Below, in pieces: positions 35,801-46,670 of a stretch of DNA of 64,000 nucleotides (positions are counted from its first letter, which is position 1; each line of letters begins with the position of its first letter). The notes under the pieces were generated by a model, which was not told the DNA's origin, did not search any database, and worked only from the letters and a program-made list of their open reading frames with translations. The stretch spans positions 50,341 to 114,340 of the forward strand of contig JAANYP010002086.1 in NCBI GenBank assembly GCA_020465985.1, in the 5' to 3' direction. A program made the translations under genes and the position numbers. Source of the stretch: Centrapalus pauciflorus (lineage: Eukaryota > Streptophyta > Magnoliopsida > Asterales > Asteraceae).

Positions 35801-36958
35801 ATCCCTGGTATGCTGATATTGTTAACTTTTTAGTGACCAAGACCTTTCCAGGTGAGTTATCTAGACACGAGAAAGATAAAATTAAGGGAATCCCATTTAT
35901 ATATTCGGGACGAGCCTTATTTGTGGAAACATTGTCGTGACCAAGTCATAAGGCGAAGTGTACCCAACAAGAGTACCAATCTGTTTTGCAATTTTTTCAC
36001 TCATACGCTTGTGGGGGTCACTTTGATCACAAAAGGACATTTAGAAAAGTGCTTGAGTTTGGATTGTTCTGGCCAACTTTGATGCGTGATGCTTACAACT
36101 TTTGTAAAAGTTGTCCATGCTGCCAAATGACAGGGACCGTTTCCGGCCTCATGTGGTCATTTGTATATTCTTCTTGCTGTCGACTATGTGTCGAAATGGG
36201 TTGAAGCTAAAGCTACCAGAGTTGATGATGCACGTACAGTTATAGATTTTCTGAAATCTAGTATTTTTTCCAGGTTTGGGACGCCAAGAGCGATCATAAG
36301 AGATAGAGGAACTGACTTTTTCAACAAGGTTATGGAGGCTTTGATGAAAAAGTATGGAGTTATCCATCGGATATCCACAGCTTATCATCCACAATCCAGT
36401 GGTCAAGCTGAAGTGTCCAACCGTGAGATAAAAGATATCCTGGAAAAAATGGTGAATCCTAACTAGAAGGACTGTTTGAGAGTAAACAACACACTTTGGG
36501 CCTATCGGACATCATTCAAAACGCCCATAGGAATGTCTCCTTTTCGTTTAGTTTTTGTTAAACCTTGTCACCTGCTAGTTGAGTTAGAACACAAGGCATT
36601 TTGGGCTGTGAAAGAATGCAATATGGATTTGGATGATGCGGGACGACATAGGAAGTTGCAGATCCAAGAGTTAGAAGAAATCAAGAATGATGCTTAAGAG
36701 AATGCCAGGTTCTACAATGAAAAAACAAAGACTTTCCACGACAGTCGGATCTCACATAAGAACTTTACCAAAGGTCACAAGGTTCTTCTTTACCATTCTG
36801 GTTTGAAACTATTTCCTGGTAAGCTAAGGTCCAGATGGTTAGGACCTTTTGTTGTGACTAATGTGTTTGATTACGGTGCAGTAGAAATCCAAAGCTTATC
36901 TACCGGGCAGGTGTTTAAGGTGAATGGTCACTAGTTAAAGCCCTTTTACGAAAGCTTT
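35801..36958 (+). pseudogene. Ath integrase relic, first catalytic aspartate deleted
   Basis: The zinc-binding part is seen as FFHSYACGGHFDHKRT and CKSCPCCQMTG (frameshift near 35936). The frame then jumps from QMTG to HLYILLAVDYVSKWVEA, so the segment that carries the first catalytic Asp is missing around 36135-36160. The second Asp (IIRDRGTDFF) and the Glu (SSGQAEVSNREI) remain. Stops occur at 36464, 36695 and near 36932. The C-terminal WLGPFVVTNVFDYGAVEI block follows. Integrase would insert the DNA copy; this one could not. Confidence 0.85.
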
Positions 36959-37703
36959 TGAGAGTGGGAATTAGAGTTAGTAGACTTTGGCATGCCAAGC
37001 TACATAAATTGATACGAGCATTGTCTAGCCAAAAGACATAAAAGAACGACGTTGCATGGGAGGCAACCCATGGATTTTCATTTCCTGCATTTTTTTATTT
37101 TCCTAATTTTTTTTGTTTTGTTAGCAAGCTTGTTCTGCTAGATTCTTCGATCTCACTCCTAACGAGCTATATTTTCACTGGTTCGTCAGATTTTGGAAGC
37201 TCGAAAGGGATACGCCCACATTTACAAGATTCTTACATCGTTAGGCCACTTGTCAAATCAGGGGAGTATTTTGTTCCATCTTTCTCTTTACTGCTTAGAG
37301 TGTCCTTTATATTTTGACTACATTGAGGACAATGTATGAATTAAGTGCGGGGGTGTGGTAATTTGTATGAATTGGATCTACAAATGCATTCTATGCATTT
37401 CAGGGGTAAATAATTTTTGCAATTTTTGGGCTTAAATGTAGATCATTGTCCACCTTGGAAATATGTTAGCTTGTTTTTATGAGCTTAAACTGTTGATGAT
37501 GATGAGTTCGGATTCATGTATATCATGATTGAGTTTAATTGATAGCACTTAGAGTCGATTAGTAATAGTATATCGATCAAAGTTAGACCATTGTTAATCA
37601 CTTGAACTAGCTATAACACTGTGAGATTTTGAGCCTTATAGACTAAACACTCAATGTTAGTCTCACATTCTTTTCTTGTGTGGTTATGTCACAACTAGAC
37701 ATG
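36959..37703 (+). other. Ath 3' region, part 1
   Basis: No envelope-like ORF is seen. The region has a hairpin-forming phrase GTTGCATGGGAGGCAACC near 37050-37067, a motif familiar downstream of integrase in Athila elements. It also has a purine tract AAGTGCGGGGGTGTGG at 37343-37358 that resembles the true polypurine tract at 46656-46670 but is not followed by an LTR. Confidence 0.6.
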
Positions 37704-38162
37704 TGTAACATCCTCGAATTCAATTACGGTGATTTAAGAAATATTTAGACAGGTAATTTATAAATAAGTTGAATTATGAGCAAAGATTATGTATTTGGGG
37801 ATAGTTAAAACTTAGTTGTTGTTTTAAGAAAATTAAAAAGTTTAAGAACTTTGAAATGATTATTATGAATTATAAAAGTTAGTAATGATAAATTTAAGAA
37901 TAAATCAGTATTTTATGGAACCGGTTAAGTTGAGGGGTGAAATGTGCAAAATGGGAAAGATGGGAATAAAAAGGCCAAATACCTTTTCATTCTCCAAATG
38001 CTCTCTCTCTCTACACTCTCTCTCTAGAAAAACACTCTCTACTTCTCTCTAAGATATCTCGCAAACCGACCGGCCGATTATCGAGATTTATACGTCATCG
38101 GAAAGATCTCGAGGAGTACAACAACAATCTACGGTTGGATTTTTGATTTCGTACGGATTAAG

Positions 38163-38819
38163 GTAAGAATCGACTCTTTTAAGATTTTGTGTTTCGGTTT
38201 TGAAGAACATAAGTTCGAATCTGTCATTTTTATGCGATTTAAAGCCGATTTTGCTTGAAATCTTGCAAGAATGAGATAGTATATGTGTAATAGAATCAAA
38301 CCTAGGTATAATACTTGATATATTCATGATTTTAAGCTTTGAAATGAAGGATTTAAGTTGTAAAGATGAACAAACTCGAAAATACCAAGAACACAGTCGA
38401 AATGCAAGAACAAACTCGATTTTTGTACTAAATTCGAGCAGGAATTCGAGTTTGACACCATAGATTCGAATCTAAGGGCCTAGATTCGAATATGGTTCGA
38501 ATCTATCATTAGGATTTCGAGTTTAGTCATTAAATTTGAAGGAAATTCGAATTTAACCCCCGAAATTCGAATTTGATGCCTAAAATTGAGAATCCTACTC
38601 TCTAAACTCGAGTATTTTGAATGAAACTCATAAACAACACATAAAATGACATGAGTTATACAAAGGACAAGATGTAAACTTGAAATGGGTTCAACTTAAT
38701 TGTATTATGAATTTGGACAATAGACCAAAATGGGGGAAAATAGTGCAAAACTTACGAAACATGGTCTTATGAATATAAACGGTTTTTGACTCGTGATACT
38801 ATTGTAATTAATATAACAG
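38163..38819 (+). promoter_or_regulatory. Predicted LTR leader intron 1 (Gyp-3)
   Basis: TTAAG|GTAAGAATC is a near-perfect plant donor and AATTAATATAACAG|G a good acceptor, 657 bases apart. The palindromic array lies inside. The same pair is present in the 3' LTR (44214-44870). Confidence 0.5.
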
Positions 38820-38920
38820 GTCGCTTGCGGTGTTGTTTAACCCATAGTGGTGTACTTGGTGGATCCGGTTGAAAGCCCGAGGAGAAATAAAATTGGTTAA
38901 CATTTAATTACGCACCCACT

Positions 38921-39387
38921 GTGAGTACATATGATTTCACATGTTTATATCTGCTTTATGATTGCTTTTGCTTGCTGAGACATGTTGCTTCATTTTTCGT
39001 TTGGAATTCTACTAACTTGCGTAGATTTAGATGCACATTCTTATTTGATGCATGTCCGTTCGTTTGTTGTGCATCTAACGATGGACCGGTGGGTCGCATC
39101 TGTTACTCTGATGTTACTGCTCTATATGATGCTGGAGCTGATCCCTCCAGGTCCGGTAGACAGTATGTCATCCCCGATGTTATGTCTGTCTCAGTAGTAT
39201 GTTTTAAAGGCCGAGCTTTGGGCTCGTAAGAGCGACGGCTCATGTGTGGTCGTACTTTGTGTACGTGGAGAGTGCACGACGTTTGTCGTCGGTGCTACTC
39301 TTGTGGGCATCATAAGGATTTATAAAATGTGTAAATCTGTGTATTCACTAAGCATTCGCTTACCCCTCCGTTGACTTTATTTTACAG
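38921..39387 (+). promoter_or_regulatory. Predicted LTR leader intron 2 (Gyp-3)
   Basis: CACT|GTGAGTACAT to ACTTTATTTTACAG|G, 467 bases. The 101-base exon between the two introns is 38820-38920. A 102-codon frame starting inside this intron (38938) is conserved in both LTRs only because the LTRs are nearly identical. Confidence 0.52.
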
Positions 39388-39708
39388 GAAAGGGAAAGTC
39401 TACAGCTGGACCTTCTAGTTAGGTTGTTTGGAAGATTTGGGAGACTCGACACTATTTTATCGGTAATTTATGTTATGAGACAATGTTGTAATATATTCTG
39501 GATGATTGTAATAATTGTATGGGTGTGTAGACTTAGACTTGGTACCTTTTAGCACCGTAGGGTGTTTAACACTGCTGCACTACTTTATTATGTTTTTAAT
39601 GCTTCCGCACTTAAATTAGGTTATCAGATCATTATTGTAATTATGTGTGATGATTAATCCTGGGTGTTTTGTAATTGGTGGTTGTTGTGGCAAGGGTGTC
39701 ACACGAGA

Positions 39709-39720
39709 TGGTATCAGAGC
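39709..39720 (+). other. Gyp-3 primer binding site (initiator tRNA-Met)
   Basis: TGGTATCAGAGC lies five bases after the LTR end. Confidence 0.93.
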
Positions 39721-39920
39721 AGTAGTTTGAGATTCAAGTGTCCGTGAGGTCTTGATCTCAAACATTAGGTAATGATATGTAGTGGTTTAAGTAATGATCT
39801 GAACTAAGATAGGTTATGATCTAGTAATTATAAGTGATTGACTATCATACGGGACAAATGAGTGGTGTCTTTAAACTGATGACATGTTACTAAACAAGTT
39901 ATGTGTTATTATTACAGAAC

Positions 39921-40703
39921 ATGTCTGGAGGAGGAATGACACCTGAAGAAACAAGAGAGATGATGCTAGCCATGATGGCTGAGCAGAATCGAATGATTCA
40001 AGATCAGTTTCGGGCGCGAGATGAGGCCAAAGCCAAAAGAAAAGAAGACAAGAGAAAAGAAAAGAGGGAATATGAAAGGGATTATGTTGTGGTAGACATA
40101 AACCTTAGGAATGAAGCGAAACGCAAAGGCAAGGGCAAGGAAAAGATTGATTATGAAACTAGGATTTATGAGAATTACATGAATTATGGAATTAGATCAT
40201 TCAAGGACTGGCAACCACCCACATTCTCTGGATCTCTGAGAATTGAGGAAGCAGAAATGTGGATTACAATTATGGAACAAATCTTTAGGGAGATGAATTG
40301 TAAGGGTGAGTATAAGGTATTTTTAGCTAAGGATCAATTGATTGGACAAGCTAAGGAATGGTGGGACCGTTGGGAAAAAGAATTGGGATCCAAGTTGATT
40401 GCTTCCTTTAGTTGGGAACAATTCAAGTTGTTGTTTAGTAGGCAATATGGTGAGCCTGATATCGTACCACCTGTTGATCATGAAGAAAGAGCTATTGGAA
40501 AGATTGTAAAGTCTGGAGAAGATGAACTAAATGGACTATACTTGAGGTCAAGAACAAATAAACGTGATAGAAGTAAGAGATGTTGCCATTGTAATCAATT
40601 TGGACATAAGGCTAACAAATGTCCAATGAAGGCCGATGCTTGTTATAATTGTGGAAAAGTGGGCCATTTTAGCAGAAATTGCAAATTTCGACCAAAGAAT
40701 TAG
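39921..40703 (+). CDS. gag: Gyp-3 Gag, compact, with two zinc knuckles
   Basis: 260 codons from ATG at 39921 (MSGGGMTPEE, the same opening style as the Gyp-1 and Gyp-2 gag). The frame is also open six codons upstream but those lie in the leader. A charged KRKEDKRKEKRE stretch is followed by the capsid-like block WQPPTFSGSLRIEEAEMW...QAKEWWDRWEKE and FSWEQFKLLFSRQY. Two CCHC knuckles close it, CCHCNQFGHKANKC and CYNCGKVGHFSRNC, then a stop. Compared with Gyp-1 gag, the roughly 100-residue region between capsid and knuckles is shortened, and no protease is fused. It could form particles and bind RNA, but would need protease, RT and integrase from elsewhere. Confidence 0.88.
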   Translation: MSGGGMTPEETREMMLAMMAEQNRMIQDQFRARDEAKAKRKEDKRKEKREYERDYVVVDINLRNEAKRKGKGKEKIDYETRIYENYMNYGIRSFKDWQPPTFSGSLRIEEAEMWITIMEQIFREMNCKGEYKVFLAKDQLIGQAKEWWDRWEKELGSKLIASFSWEQFKLLFSRQYGEPDIVPPVDHEERAIGKIVKSGEDELNGLYLRSRTNKRDRSKRCCHCNQFGHKANKCPMKADACYNCGKVGHFSRNCKFRPKN

Positions 40704-43700
40704 CATGTAATGATATTACATGATGAAACTATGAATGAAAAGTTCAACAAAGAGATGATATCTCTAAGATTGTGGTTATAACTTTTGGACGTTAATCCAT
40801 AGAGTTAGAAGTGTACTTTAAAGATTCCATATGTAATATTTCATCGAAGTTCTATGATGCTGAAGTTAACATGAAATCAAGTAATATAAAGTTTTATTAT
40901 TAATATAAGTATAATCATGTTTGTGAACGAGAATATTCGAGTATGTAAATAGGCAGTAGATGAATAGCCAAGATGGATTTGGAAGCTTTGAATTGGAAGA
41001 GATGTTATAGATTTCTTAGAAATTTATGAATGAGTTGAGAAGTTGTAATAAAGTCTAAGTTTGACCATGATGGGTTAAAGAATTGGAACTAATCATATTA
41101 GTATCATATGTGATATGTTTGAAGGATGGATCACAACTTGTAGTGTTTATCATAAAACAAAATAGCATCAACTTGTTTTAAAAGAAAACGGTAAGGTACA
41201 TTGTATTGAATAATTTAAGCTTACAAAGGTTGTGGCTGAGAACACATGACACGAACTGTTCATGAGAATTTGATGTAGTTGGAGTCAAAGAGGCTATTTC
41301 AATATTTGAAATATGTAAATTTTATAACAGAAAGGAAAGTAATTCAAGCATTTCTGAGAAAGCGAACAAAGGTATGAGAATACGTGACTTGTGTTAATAT
41401 TGAAAGGGATTTGGAATATGCAATGCGAAGTATAAATTAAGAAATATATGTGAATTATAATTGATCGGAAGAGGGATATAATATTTAATGAAATGGAAAT
41501 TTGATTAAACAATAAAAAGTTTAAAGAGACTTTGGACACTAGGGAAATTGCTTATACAGCAAAGAAAAGTCTAGTACTACGATTCGGAATCTAAGGATGA
41601 TTCGGAGGTGATCATGAGTTCTGTTTGATTTTGGGTGTCGATCAATTATTTGTATCTACTGCTTTTGCTCAACAAGTGTAAATACCTTGATCTAAGTTGT
41701 CTATTGTGATTGATGTTGAAATTGCTAAGTAACACATTAGTTAGCGTAGATCATGTGTATCATGATTGTACTTTAGTGATTGAGGAGGTAGTACTCAATC
41801 CTGACTTGATTTCAATAGAGATCGGTGATTTGATACGATAATTAGAAAGAACTTATTAAATATATGTGACAAGACGCATGTAGTTTGCAATGAAGGAATA
41901 ATAAAGATAACTACGCCGAAAGGAGGCGAGAGAATTGTATATATGAGTATTGGAGAAGTGGGGATCAATGTCTAATGATGATTGTTAGGTCCCAAAAGCT
42001 GATTGCTTAGGGTTGTGAGTTTTGTTTGGTATAGGCTATTGATACCAAGACTGAAGAGAAAACTGTGGCTGATGCGCCTGTTGTACCAAATGTTTCAATA
42101 TGTGTTTCTGGAAGACTTGTCTGATGTGCCACTTGAAAGACAAGTGAAATTTTGTGTTGACTTGATCCCTGGAGTTTCTCCAATAGCTTGTTGGTAGTAT
42201 CAGTATGCATCTACTGAAAGGTAAGATATGATGAAGCAACTTCAGAAGTTGTCAGATAGGGGCTTTGTAGATTGAGTTCTCTGCCATGTGGAGCCCGATA
42301 GTGTTTATGAATCAAAAGATGTCACAATGAGAATGTGCATAGATTCCACATGATTTGAACAAATAGACTATAAGTATCCGCTGCCGGGAATTGATGATTA
42401 TTTCGATTAGCTGCATGAAAGCTAATTATTTTTCTAAGATTGATCTACGAATGGGATATGATTAGTTGAGGTCCGAAGAAGGAATGTACTGAAAATGGCT
42501 TTCAGGGATAATTATGAGCACTACGAGTAATTAGTTATGGACATTATGAATATGGATTTGTATATCAATGTTGGAGGAATCGGTAATTGTAATTATCGAT
42601 GATATTTTGATGTAAGTCTAAAGCTGATTATGTCAAATCGTGAGTTTTGATAACAACAGGTTATATTTTGTAGTATGTGATTTCTGGAGTTGAGATCTCG
42701 GAGGATTCCGCTAAAAGTGGAGGGATTGAGAATTTGGAAGCTGTTTTCGCGGTATTACAGATTTAAGAAATTTTCTACGATTAATAAATTGTAGACATGC
42801 TGATTTAAATTGGTATGTATATAGTAACTTGAGAAAGTTATTACTGGAAAAACTTGCACAGATTTGCGTGAGTAAGGTTATTATTTTTATGGTACTCTAG
42901 AATCGATTATGTTTGATTAGAAGAGTCGTTTCATTTTCAACTATTGGTTTGCTTTACAAGTGGGATTAGGAACACATATAGCTATGAGTATAGCTTACTA
43001 ACCCTGACAGATGGTCAAAATGAATGGACTATTTTCACATTGGAATATATAATGAGATCATACATTCTGGATTTAAGTACCAACAGAAAAGATCAATTGT
43101 TTTGATAGAATTTTCGTATAACACTAGTTATCATGTTAAAAATCAAGAAAACACTGTTTACAGTTTTGTACGTGAAGAAATGTAGAACGCCTACGTGTTG
43201 GAATGAAATTGAAAGGACTCTGATTGCTGAGTCTGTGATATGAAAGAAGAGTTATAATGATGAGACACCTAAACCAATCAGTTTTGAGGGAAACGATGTA
43301 GTATATTTGTTAGTATCACCGATGTGGTGTACTACTTGTTTTGAAAAAGGGATAAAATTAGCACTGAGTTGAGTTGGTTCATTTGGAATAACAGAAAAGT
43401 TAGGAATCTGTTATCTCATTTGGAATTATTTAAGGAAATGTCGAAATAGCACTTAGTGCTTTCTTGGAAAAGTTTTATGTAATCTTCACAACTGGTAACG
43501 AAGATTAGGCTGATTATACTGAATTAGAAATCATGAAGGGTTAGTATATTTTAAAAAAGTCGGAATATATTATGAATATTGTGGTAATGAAGAATAAGGA
43601 ACAAAGAGATTAAAATAGTATTGATACGTTGGAAGCATCACAAAGGAGTAGACCATACTTGGGAGACAAAAGTCGATACGTTGAAAAAGTATAAGTATGT

Positions 43701-43754
43701 ATTCGAATCCAAATAAACTTCGAGGACGAAGTTTGAGCGTGGTGGAGCCCATGT
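40704..43754 (+). pseudogene. Gyp-3 degenerate protease-pol remnant and polypurine tract
   Basis: Fragments in the right order but in shifting frames: protease-like VLFDFG near 41620 and a YHDCTLVIEEVVLNPDLIS-like stretch near 41760-41810; PLERQVKFCVDLIPGVSPIA at 42130-42190; RT-like MRMCID and KYPLPGIDDYFD near 42330-42410; VIIDDIL near 42590; integrase-like TDGQNEWTIFTLEYIMRS near 43005-43060 and KKCRTPTCWNEIERT near 43170-43215. CGAGGACGAAGTTTGAGCG and the purine tract GGTGGAGCCC precede the 3' LTR as in Gyp-1. Many stops and indels affect every domain. Confidence 0.82.
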
Positions 43755-45753
43755 TGTAACATCCTCGAATTCAATTACGGTGATTTAAGAAATATTTAGA
43801 CAGGTAATTTATAAATAAGTTGAATTATGAGCAAAGATTATGTATTTGGGGATAGTTAAAACTTAGTTGTTGTTTTAAGAAAATTAAAAAGTTTAAGAAC
43901 TTTGAAATGATTATTATGAATTATAAAAGTTAGTAATGATAAATTTAAGAATAAATCAGTATTTTATGGAACCGGTTAAGTTGAGGGGTGAAATGTGCAA
44001 AATGGGAAAGATGGGAATAAAAAGGCCAAATACCTTTTCATCCTCCAAATGCTCTCTCTCTCTACACTCTCTCTCTAGAAAAACACTCTCTACTTCTCTC
44101 TAAGATATCTCGCAAACCGACCGGCCGATTATCGAGATTTATACGTCATCGGAAAGATCTCGAGGAGTACAACAACAATCTACGGTTGGATTTTTGATTT
44201 CGTACGGATTAAGGTAAGAATCGACTCTTTTAAGATTTTGTGTTTCGGTTTAGAAGAACATAAGTTCGAATCTGTCATTTTTATGCGATTTAAAGCCGAT
44301 TTTGCTTGAAATCTTGCAAGAATGAGATAGTATATGTGTAATAGAATCAAACCTAGGTATAATACTTGATATATTCATGATTTTAAGCTTTGAAATGAAG
44401 GATTTAAGTTGTAAAGATGAACAAACTCGAAAATACCAAGAACACAGTCGAAATGCAAGAACAAACTCGATTTTTGTACTAAATTCGAGCAGGAATTCGA
44501 GTTTGACACCATAGATTCGAATCTAAGGGCCTAGATTCGAATATGGTTCGAATCTATCATTAGGATTTCGAGTTTAGTCATTAAATTTGAAGGAAATTCG
44601 AATTTAACCCCCGAAATTCGAATTTGATGCCTAAAATTGAGAATCCTACTCTCTAAACTCGAGTATTTTGAATGAAACTCATAAACAACACATAAAATGA
44701 CATGAGTTATACAAAGGACAAGATGTAAACTTGAAATGGGTTCAACTTAATTGTATTATGAATTTGGACAATAGACCAAAATGGGGGAAAATAGTGCAAA
44801 ACTTACGAAACATGGTCTTATGAATATAAACGGTTTTTGACTCATGATATTATTGTAATTAATATAACAGGTCCCTTGTGGTGTTGCTTAACCCACAGTG
44901 GTGTACTTGGTGGATCCGGTTGAAAGCCCGAGGAGAAATAAAATTGGTTAACATTTAATTACGCACCCACTGTGAGTACATATGATTTCACATGTTTATA
45001 TCTGCTTTATGATTGCTTTTGCTTGCTGAGACATGTTGCTTCATTTTTCGTTTGGAATTCTACTAAATTGCGTAGATTTAGATGCACATTCTTATTTGAT
45101 GCATGTCCATTCGTTTGTTGTGCATCTAACGATGGACCGGTGGGTCGCATCTGTTACTCTGATGTTACTGCTCTATATGACGCTGGAGCTGATCCCTCCA
45201 GGTCCGGTAGGCAGTATGTCATCCCCGATGTTATGTCTGTCTCAGTAGTATGTTTTAAAGGCCGAGCTTTGGGCTCATAGAGCGACGGCTCTTGTGTGGT
45301 CGTACTTTGTGTACGTGGAGAGTGCACGACGTGTGTCGTCGGTGCTACTCTTGTGGGCATCATAAGGATTTATAAAATGTGTAAATCTGTGTATTCACTA
45401 AGCATTCGCTTACCCCTCCGTTGACTTTATTTTACAGGAAAGGGAAAGTCTACAGCTGGACCTTCTAGTTAGGTTGTTTGGAAGATTTGGGAGACTCGAC
45501 ACTATTTTATCGGTAATTTATGTTATGAGACAATGTTGTAATATATTCTGGATGATTGTAATAATTGTATGGGTGTGTAGACTTAGACTTGGTACCTTTT
45601 AGCACCGTAGGGTGTTTAACACTGTTGCACTACTTTATTATGTTTTTAATGCTTCCGCACTTAAATTAGGTTATCAGATCATTATTGTAATTATGTGTGA
45701 TGATTAATCCTGGGTGTTTTGTAATTGGTGGTTGTTGTGGCAAGGGTGTCACA
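43755..45753 (+). repeat. Gyp-3 3' LTR
   Basis: 1,999 bases, collinear with the 5' LTR from TGTAACATCCTCG to GGGTGTCACA. All predicted splice signals are retained (donor 44214, acceptor 44870, donor 44972, acceptor 45437). Confidence 0.94.
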
Positions 45754-45758
45754 ACATG

Positions 45759-46670
45759 TGCTTCTAGAATTTGACTTGTCTCTCCTTAAAATTACATGAT
45801 AATATTTGCTAATAAATATGATAAAGGCCATCATTTCTCGTTTTTAGGTTAAGCCATCAGCTTTTAGCCTACCCATTTATATCATGATTGTCCTTATTGC
45901 ACACCATTTTGAGCCTGCACCATTTTTTTTGTCACCAACATCACAAACCAATCCAAACACGAACCACCCGACTCATCACCAATGGAGTGAACCCGATATG
46001 TTTGTGTGCTTGGAATGTTGAACTTATATGTTGAGATAGAAAACAAAGCATGCAGAAGAAATCCGAAAAAAAAAAGAAGAAGAAAAAACAAATATGATGT
46101 CAAAATTGAAATAAATAAAGACGACAAAAATGATGATAAGGGTAATTATAAGCGTTGCACCTTTATTTCCTTATCATCTAAAGAGAATGGTGCTTCAAAG
46201 GATAGATATGAAATTCCTTTGTAGAATGAAATGTCCACTGTTGAATAATCGGGCTCCCCATTAGTGTAAGGTCTCTAGTCATTTTTTCCCGAAATACATT
46301 CGTACCCTACCCAAAGCCATATTTTACACTACACCCTTTAAGCCCTTTTGATTTATATGCATGTATTTTATCAAGTTTGAAAGAGTGGAAGATTTTTCAA
46401 GCATATGGTAAGTACATGCTAGAATGTTGATGGTTTGAGTGATACACTTTGACCCCAAGGGATGAATTGAGTGTGTTCTAATTTACCCTTCGTGAGAGTT
46501 CGCGTGATTAGCCTGCGTCTTTTGTTTGGGTATGCTCCATGATTGTTTTTTTGTCCAAATCTTGAGTTCATTAAATGCTATACGTGTTGATGTTTCGTCT
46601 GATTGTCTCATCACAACATGCTAACCTATGTCATTGCCGAGACGGACAATGAATTAAGTGTGGGGGTGTT
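45759..46670 (+). other. Ath 3' region, part 2, with polypurine tract
   Basis: This is the continuation of 36959-37703 after Gyp-3. There is no recognisable ORF; a lysine-rich plus-strand frame near 46006-46224 is probably not coding. The region ends GAATTAAGTGTGGGGGTGTT, the polypurine tract before LTR C. The last 205 bases are duplicated at 30196-30402. Confidence 0.7.

Larger units (their letters stand above)
37704..39703 (+). repeat. Gyp-3 5' LTR
   Basis: TGTAACATCCTCG to GGGTGTCACA. A TATA-like GGAATAAAAAGG at 37962-37973 is followed by a strong CT-rich block (37990-38050), the probable transcription start. Then come donor TTAAG|GTAAGAATC (38163), an ATTCGAAT palindromic array (38380-38620), acceptor AATATAACAG|G (38819), donor CACT|GTGAGTAC (38921), a TAAGC-ATTC-GCTTA hairpin (39349-39362) and acceptor TTTTACAG|G (39387). 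Confidence 0.94.
37704..45753 (+). mobile_element. Gyp-3: young Ty3/Gypsy element with open gag and degenerate pol
   Basis: 8,050 bases with LTRs of 2,000 and 1,999 bases that differ at only about 20 sites by eye, an exact 5-bp duplication ACATG (37699-37703, 45754-45758) and an intact primer site. The interior is only 4 kb: an open 260-codon gag, then protease, RT, RNase H and integrase relics too decayed to leave any frame over 70 codons. It lies in the 3' region of Ath. Near-identical LTRs with a ruined pol suggest mobilisation by proteins of another element. Confidence 0.93.

Noticed and set aside
38921..39229. A 102-codon frame repeated at 44972-45280, apparently a conserved gene pair
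   Set aside because: Both lie at the same place in the two LTRs of Gyp-3, whose near identity explains the conservation. They overlap predicted intron 2.
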